From positions 1 to 7,702 of the forward strand of contig CAIRAS010000139.1 of assembly GCA_903876615.1 (NCBI GenBank): a DNA stretch of 7,702 bases. The letters are read 5' to 3'. This DNA is from an uncultured Holophagaceae bacterium. Its GTDB lineage: Bacteria; Acidobacteriota; Holophagae; Holophagales; Holophagaceae. A model generated the notes under the pieces. The model had not been told where the DNA came from. It did no database searches and saw only the letters and a list, made by a program, of their open reading frames with translations. Of the stretch, positions 4,515-7,702 are shown piece by piece (the first letter of the stretch is position 1; the number at the start of each line of letters is the position of its first letter). Made by a program: the position numbers and the translations under genes.

Positions 4515-6620
4515 TTGGGCCAACAGACCTATACCGTCTCGGGCATGACCTGTGCGGCCTGCGTGCGCCATGTGGAAAAGGCGCTGAAGGCCACGCCGGG
4601 TGTGGCCGCAGCGGCTGTGAACCTGGCCACCAGTACGGTGACCGTGGAGGGCTCCGCGACCTTCGAGGCCCTGGCCTTCCAGATGGAGGATGCCGGCTAC
4701 GGCCTGGCCGTGATTGAGCCAGACAAGCCTGCGGGTGATGACCTTGCTCCCGCCCGGCGGCGCATGCTCCTGGCCCTGGTGCTCACGGCCCCCATGCTGG
4801 TGACGATGGTCCCGGGCCTGGGCTGGCACCTGCCCGGGTGGGTGCAGCTGCTGCTGGCCACGCCCGTGGTTTTCGGGGCGGGGCTGGGCTTCTTCCAGCG
4901 CGCGCTCCGTCAGGCCCGGCATGGCCAGGCCTCCATGGATACGCTTATCGCGCTGGGTGCTGGCATCGCCTGGACCTTCGCGGTGGGCGAATGGTGGCAT
5001 GGGGCCCATCACCTCAGCTTTGAGACTGCCGCGGCCCTGGTGGCCTTCCTGCTCACCGGCAAGTATCTCGAAGCCCGGGCGAAGACCCGGGCAACGGACG
5101 CCCTGAAGGCGCTGCTCTCTCTTGCGCCCCCCACGGCGCTGAGGATCGAAGCCGACGGCTCCGTGCTGGAGGTGGCCGTCTCGGTGCTGCATCCGGGCGA
5201 CCGGGTGCGGGTGCTGCCGGGGCAGGCGGTGCCTGCGGATGGTCGGGTGAGCTCCGGCCTGGCCGAGGTCGATGAGTCCATGCTCACGGGCGAGCCCCTG
5301 CCGGTGCCCAAGGGCCCGGGTGAGGCGCTGGTGGCCGGCACGGTGGTGCACGGCTCGGCGCTGGAGCTGGAGGTGCTCGCCGTTGGGGCCGACACGCAGC
5401 TGGCCCGCATGGCCGCGCTGGTGGCCCAGGCGCAGGGCTCCAAGGCACCGGCCCAGGACCTGGCCGACCGGATCAGCGCGGTCTTCGTGCCGCTCATCCT
5501 CGTCCTCGCGGCGGTGACCTTCGCCGGCTGGTGGTGGCTCGGCGGCGGGTTCACCCAGGCCTGGCGCCCGGCGGTGACGCTGCTGGTGATCGCCTGCCCC
5601 TGCGCCCTCGGGCTGGCCACCCCAGTGGCAGTCATGGTGGGACTCGGCGCTGCGGCCCGTCAGGGCGTGCTGGTGCGCGATGCCGCCGCCCTGGAGGCCC
5701 TGGGCCAGGCTACCGATCTGGTCTTCGACAAGACGGGAACACTTACCGAAGGCCGGCCCCGGCTGCGCCAGACCATCTCCTGTGCGGGGCTGCCCGAAGC
5801 CACCCTCCTGGCAGTCGGGGCGAGTCTCGAGCGGGACTCGGAGCACCCCATCGCCCGGGGACTCCGGGCGGCCCATGCCGGGCCGGACCTTCCGGTCCAG
5901 GCCTTCCGGTCCCACCCCGGGGGCGGGATCACCGGGGACGTGGAAGGCCGGGCCTGGCGCCTGGGCAGTGCCGCTTTCCTGGAGACGGCCTTCCCCCCGA
6001 TCGGGGATGACGGCATCGCCGTGGGGCTCGCCGATGCTTCAGGGCTCCAGGGGGTGTTCATCCTGGGGGACCGGCTCCGCGCCGAGGCCCCTGGCGTGGT
6101 GGCCCAGCTCAAGCAGCAAGGCCTGCGTCTACACCTGCTGACCGGGGACCGGGCCGCTCCGGCGCGGGCCATGGCCGAGGCCGCGGGCATCTCGGAGGTG
6201 ACGGCCGAGGTGCGTCCGGAAGCCAAGCTGGCGCACCTCAAGACACTGCAAGCGCGGGGTGCAGTCGTTTGTTTCGTGGGCGACGGTGTGAATGACGCGC
6301 CAGCCCTGGCCCAGGCGGACTGCGGCATCGCCATGGGCTCCGGGGCGGGGGAGCAGGGCACGGGGGCCGCCATGGCGGCGGCACCGCTGGTCCTGCTGCG
6401 GCCGGGCCTCGAGCCGATCCTCGCGGCGCGGCGCCTGGCGCTGCGCACCCATCGCGTGATCCGGCAGAACCTGGGTTGGGCCTTCGGCTACAACCTCGTG
6501 CTGGTGCCGCTGGCGGCCTTCGGGCAGCTGGAGCGCTTCGGCGGTCCCATGCTGGCCGGTGTGGCCATGGGCCTGAGCAGCCTCACGGTGGTGCTCAACG
6601 CGCTGCGCCTGCGGCGCTGA
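4515..6620 (+). CDS. copA: Cu(I)-exporting P1B-type ATPase CopA
   Basis: This inner-membrane pump exports Cu(I) from the cytoplasm using ATP. In order, it shows one N-terminal HMA domain (residues 3-66, Cys13/Cys16); hydrophobic segments near 84-102, 108-128, 141-160 and 168-186; the actuator TGE at 258-260; two more segments near 318-340 and 350-375; the metal-site Cys361-Pro-Cys363; the phosphorylation motif DKTGT starting at Asp405; SEHP with His444/Pro445; GDGVND at 589-594; and two last segments with Tyr659-Asn660 and Met685/Ser688-Ser689. CPC plus YN plus MxxSS is the P1B-1 signature for Cu(I) or Ag(I), which argues against Zn/Cd/Pb pumps. At 701 residues it is shorter than many CopA proteins because it has one HMA domain rather than two. 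The TTG start is supported by a GGAGG and by the fit of the HMA domain. It is the last gene of the operon and converges with galU, 6 bp between the stop codons. Confidence 0.96.
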   Translation: MGQQTYTVSGMTCAACVRHVEKALKATPGVAAAAVNLATSTVTVEGSATFEALAFQMEDAGYGLAVIEPDKPAGDDLAPARRRMLLALVLTAPMLVTMVPGLGWHLPGWVQLLLATPVVFGAGLGFFQRALRQARHGQASMDTLIALGAGIAWTFAVGEWWHGAHHLSFETAAALVAFLLTGKYLEARAKTRATDALKALLSLAPPTALRIEADGSVLEVAVSVLHPGDRVRVLPGQAVPADGRVSSGLAEVDESMLTGEPLPVPKGPGEALVAGTVVHGSALELEVLAVGADTQLARMAALVAQAQGSKAPAQDLADRISAVFVPLILVLAAVTFAGWWWLGGGFTQAWRPAVTLLVIACPCALGLATPVAVMVGLGAAARQGVLVRDAAALEALGQATDLVFDKTGTLTEGRPRLRQTISCAGLPEATLLAVGASLERDSEHPIARGLRAAHAGPDLPVQAFRSHPGGGITGDVEGRAWRLGSAAFLETAFPPIGDDGIAVGLADASGLQGVFILGDRLRAEAPGVVAQLKQQGLRLHLLTGDRAAPARAMAEAAGISEVTAEVRPEAKLAHLKTLQARGAVVCFVGDGVNDAPALAQADCGIAMGSGAGEQGTGAAMAAAPLVLLRPGLEPILAARRLALRTHRVIRQNLGWAFGYNLVLVPLAAFGQLERFGGPMLAGVAMGLSSLTVVLNALRLRR

Positions 6621-6640
6621 CCCGAGCTACAGGCCTCGGG
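6621..6640. terminator. Possible two-way stem-loop between converging copA and galU
   Basis: CCCGAG (6621-6626) pairs with CTCGGG (6635-6640) around an 8-base loop. The left arm exactly fills the gap between the two stop codons, and the right arm lies inside the last codons of galU. No T-run follows on either strand. It is the only dyad I see at this junction, but a six-pair stem is weak evidence. Confidence 0.27.
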
Positions 6641-7499
6641 CCAGTTCCTTCAGGTAGGCGATGAACTCGGGTCGCAGCTCGTCGCGCTTGAGGGCGAACT
6701 CGATGTTTGCCTTCAGGTAGTCCAGCTTGTTGCCGGTGTCGTAACGCTTGGCTGGAATGGAGGCGGCGACCAGCCGCCCTTCCCGGGCCAGGGCGGCCAG
6801 GGCATCGGTGAGTTGGTACTCGCCGCCGACGCCGGGTTCCAGCGCGGCCAGGTGCTCGAAGACCCTGGGCTCCAGCACGTAGCGGCCGACCACGGCCCAC
6901 CGGCTGGGTGCGTCTTCCGGCGCTGGCTTTTCGACAATCGTTGTCACATTCCAGGGCACGTCGGGGGTATCCGTGGCGTTGACGATGCCGTAGCGGGAGA
7001 CATGGTCCAGGGGCACTTCCTGCACGCCCACCACGGACTTTCCGGTGGTGCGGTAGGCGGCGATGAGGGCTTCCAGCGCCGAGTCCCGCTCGTCGAAGAC
7101 ATCGTCGCCGAGGAGCAGGGCGAAGGGCTCGTCGCCGACAGCGTAGCGCGCGCAGAGGACCGCGTGGCCGAGACCCAGGGGTTCACCCTGGCGCACGTAG
7201 GCAAAGTGGGCCAGGTTGCTGATGCCCTGCACCAGCTCCAGGTCCTCCTGCTTGCCCCGGCGCCGCAGGGTGTCCTCGAGCTCGAAGGCGACGTCGAAGT
7301 GGTTCTCGATGGCCGCCTTGCCTCGCCCGGTCACCAGGACCAGGCTCTCGATGCCCGCCCGGATGGCCTCCTCGACCACGTATTGGATGACCGGCGTGTC
7401 AACTAAGGGGAGCATTTCCTTGGGTTGGGCCTTGGTGGCGGGGAGGAATCGGGTGCCGAGCCCCGCAACAGGAATGACCGCTTTCCGGAGGGTCTTCAT
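6627..7499 (-). CDS. galU: UTP--glucose-1-phosphate uridylyltransferase
   Basis: This cytoplasmic enzyme makes UDP-glucose from UTP and glucose 1-phosphate. UDP-glucose feeds cell-envelope polysaccharide synthesis and galactose metabolism. The nucleotidyltransferase signature GLGTRFLPATKAQPKEMLP is at residues 13-31. Further GalU motifs are QGEPLGLGHAV (104-114), the metal-binding GDD (131-133), SRYGIV (168-173), VEKP (189-192), GEYQLTDA (226-233) and KRYDTGNK (251-258). These place it with bacterial GalU and not with glucose-1-phosphate thymidylyltransferases. The 290-residue length is typical. The ATG start at 7499-7497 has GGAG five bases upstream on its strand (7508-7505 in plus coordinates). 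A 12-bp palindrome (7508-7519) overlaps the edge of that site. No sugar-nucleotide or polysaccharide gene lies beside it here, so it appears to be a single-gene unit. Confidence 0.97.
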   Translation of the reverse strand: MKTLRKAVIPVAGLGTRFLPATKAQPKEMLPLVDTPVIQYVVEEAIRAGIESLVLVTGRGKAAIENHFDVAFELEDTLRRRGKQEDLELVQGISNLAHFAYVRQGEPLGLGHAVLCARYAVGDEPFALLLGDDVFDERDSALEALIAAYRTTGKSVVGVQEVPLDHVSRYGIVNATDTPDVPWNVTTIVEKPAPEDAPSRWAVVGRYVLEPRVFEHLAALEPGVGGEYQLTDALAALAREGRLVAASIPAKRYDTGNKLDYLKANIEFALKRDELRPEFIAYLKELARGL

Positions 7500-7507
7500 G
7501 GCAGCTC

Positions 7508-7519
7508 CATGGGCCCATG
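7508..7519. repeat. Perfect 12-bp palindrome upstream of galU
   Basis: CATGGGCCCATG reads the same on both strands. It sits 9-20 bp ahead of the galU start codon and touches its ribosome binding site. It could be an operator half-site pair or a small mRNA structure affecting galU translation. I do not recognise a specific regulator for it. Confidence 0.5.
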
Positions 7520-7564
7520 ATGGCCTAAGGCGTAGCGTTGGCGGAAGGTTCTGGCCCCCCGAGG

Positions 7565-7603
7565 TAAATTTTTTGTTGCGTCATTGGGCCCTGGTGTTAG
7601 TCT
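7565..7603 (+). promoter_or_regulatory. Candidate rightward promoter with AT-rich upstream element
   Basis: An AT-rich tract (TAAATTTTTTG, 7565-7575) lies directly upstream of TTGCGT (7576-7581). After a 16-bp gap comes TAGTCT (7598-7603), which keeps the T, A and final T most conserved in a -10 box. An A/T tract just before the -35 resembles the UP element of strong stable-RNA promoters. It points toward the right edge, away from galU. The hexamers match consensus only in part, so the exact boxes are uncertain. Confidence 0.35.
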
Positions 7604-7610
7604 GATTGTC

Positions 7611-7702
7611 CTGCGCAGTTGAGGCTGCGGGGTGCAAGAAGGTGCCGAAAGGCAGTTTCGACCATGTGGAAGCATGGGGGCGTCTTTGAAAACCGGATAG
7701 AA
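7611..7702 (+). ncRNA. Putative structured leader with boxA-like motif (start of an rRNA operon transcript?)
   Basis: No coding region is seen here. Three small hairpins follow one another: CGCAG/CTGCG with a 6-base loop (7614-7629), TGCC/GGCA closed by a GAAA tetraloop (7643-7654), and CCATG/CATGG with a 6-base loop (7662-7677). They are followed by CGTCTTTGAAAACCGGATAG (7681-7700), which resembles the boxA antitermination element and the 'CTTTGAAAACTGAATAG'-type stretch common before rRNA genes in many bacteria. The likely reading is the leader of an rRNA operon whose 16S gene begins right of the window. No mature rRNA sequence is visible, so it could instead be the leader of another transcript. 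Confidence 0.45.

Noticed and set aside
4431..5915. 494-codon open frame on the minus strand opposite copZ/copA
   Set aside because: It is a compositional shadow of copA: Gly/His/Gln/Arg-rich, no family motif, no sensible ribosome binding context. The plus-strand gene shows every P-type ATPase motif.

Overview
This is a GC-rich bacterial chromosome segment. It has tight gene packing, strong AGGAGG-type ribosome binding sites, and frequent GTG or TTG starts. All six recognisable genes are conserved bacterial families, and I see no phage, insertion-sequence, CRISPR or tRNA signature. The gene set does not fix the organism. It fits a high-GC Gram-negative lineage such as Acidobacteriota (Holophagae-like) or a delta-proteobacterium-like group, but that is a guess from style, not from a marker gene.

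Layout. (1) Positions 1-879 hold the 3' part of a concentrative nucleoside transporter (NupC/CNT), cut by the left edge. (2) Converging on it is a complete phosphatidylserine synthase gene (pssA, 902-1741, minus strand). (3) Diverging from pssA across 78 bp is the tRNA-modification gene mnmG (1820-3703), with a TTG start. (4) Next comes an AT-rich stretch (about 3672-3755), which overlaps the last mnmG codons and carries two promoter-like elements with 19-bp spacers. (5) It is followed by a three-gene copper-efflux operon: a MerR-family regulator (3783-4265), a CopZ-type chaperone (4285-4491) and a CopA-type P1B ATPase (4515-6620). (6) galU (6627-7499, minus strand) converges on copA with only 6 bp between the stop codons. 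(7) The last 203 bp contain no gene. They look like a promoter with an AT-rich upstream element, then three small hairpins and a boxA-like motif, which resembles the leader of an rRNA operon whose 16S gene would lie just beyond the right edge.

How the genes work together. The regulator, chaperone and ATPase form a self-contained copper circuit: the sensor should control its own operon, CopZ should carry Cu(I), and CopA should pump it out of the cytoplasm. The other genes are housekeeping: nucleoside uptake, phospholipid head-group synthesis, wobble-uridine modification and UDP-glucose supply.

The points most worth a second look are the unusual cysteine set of the MerR-type regulator (only one C-terminal cysteine, plus one at the dimer helix), the two tandem 19-bp-spacer promoter candidates in the AT-rich island, and the putative rRNA leader at the right edge. 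I did not find a clearly new biological system here.
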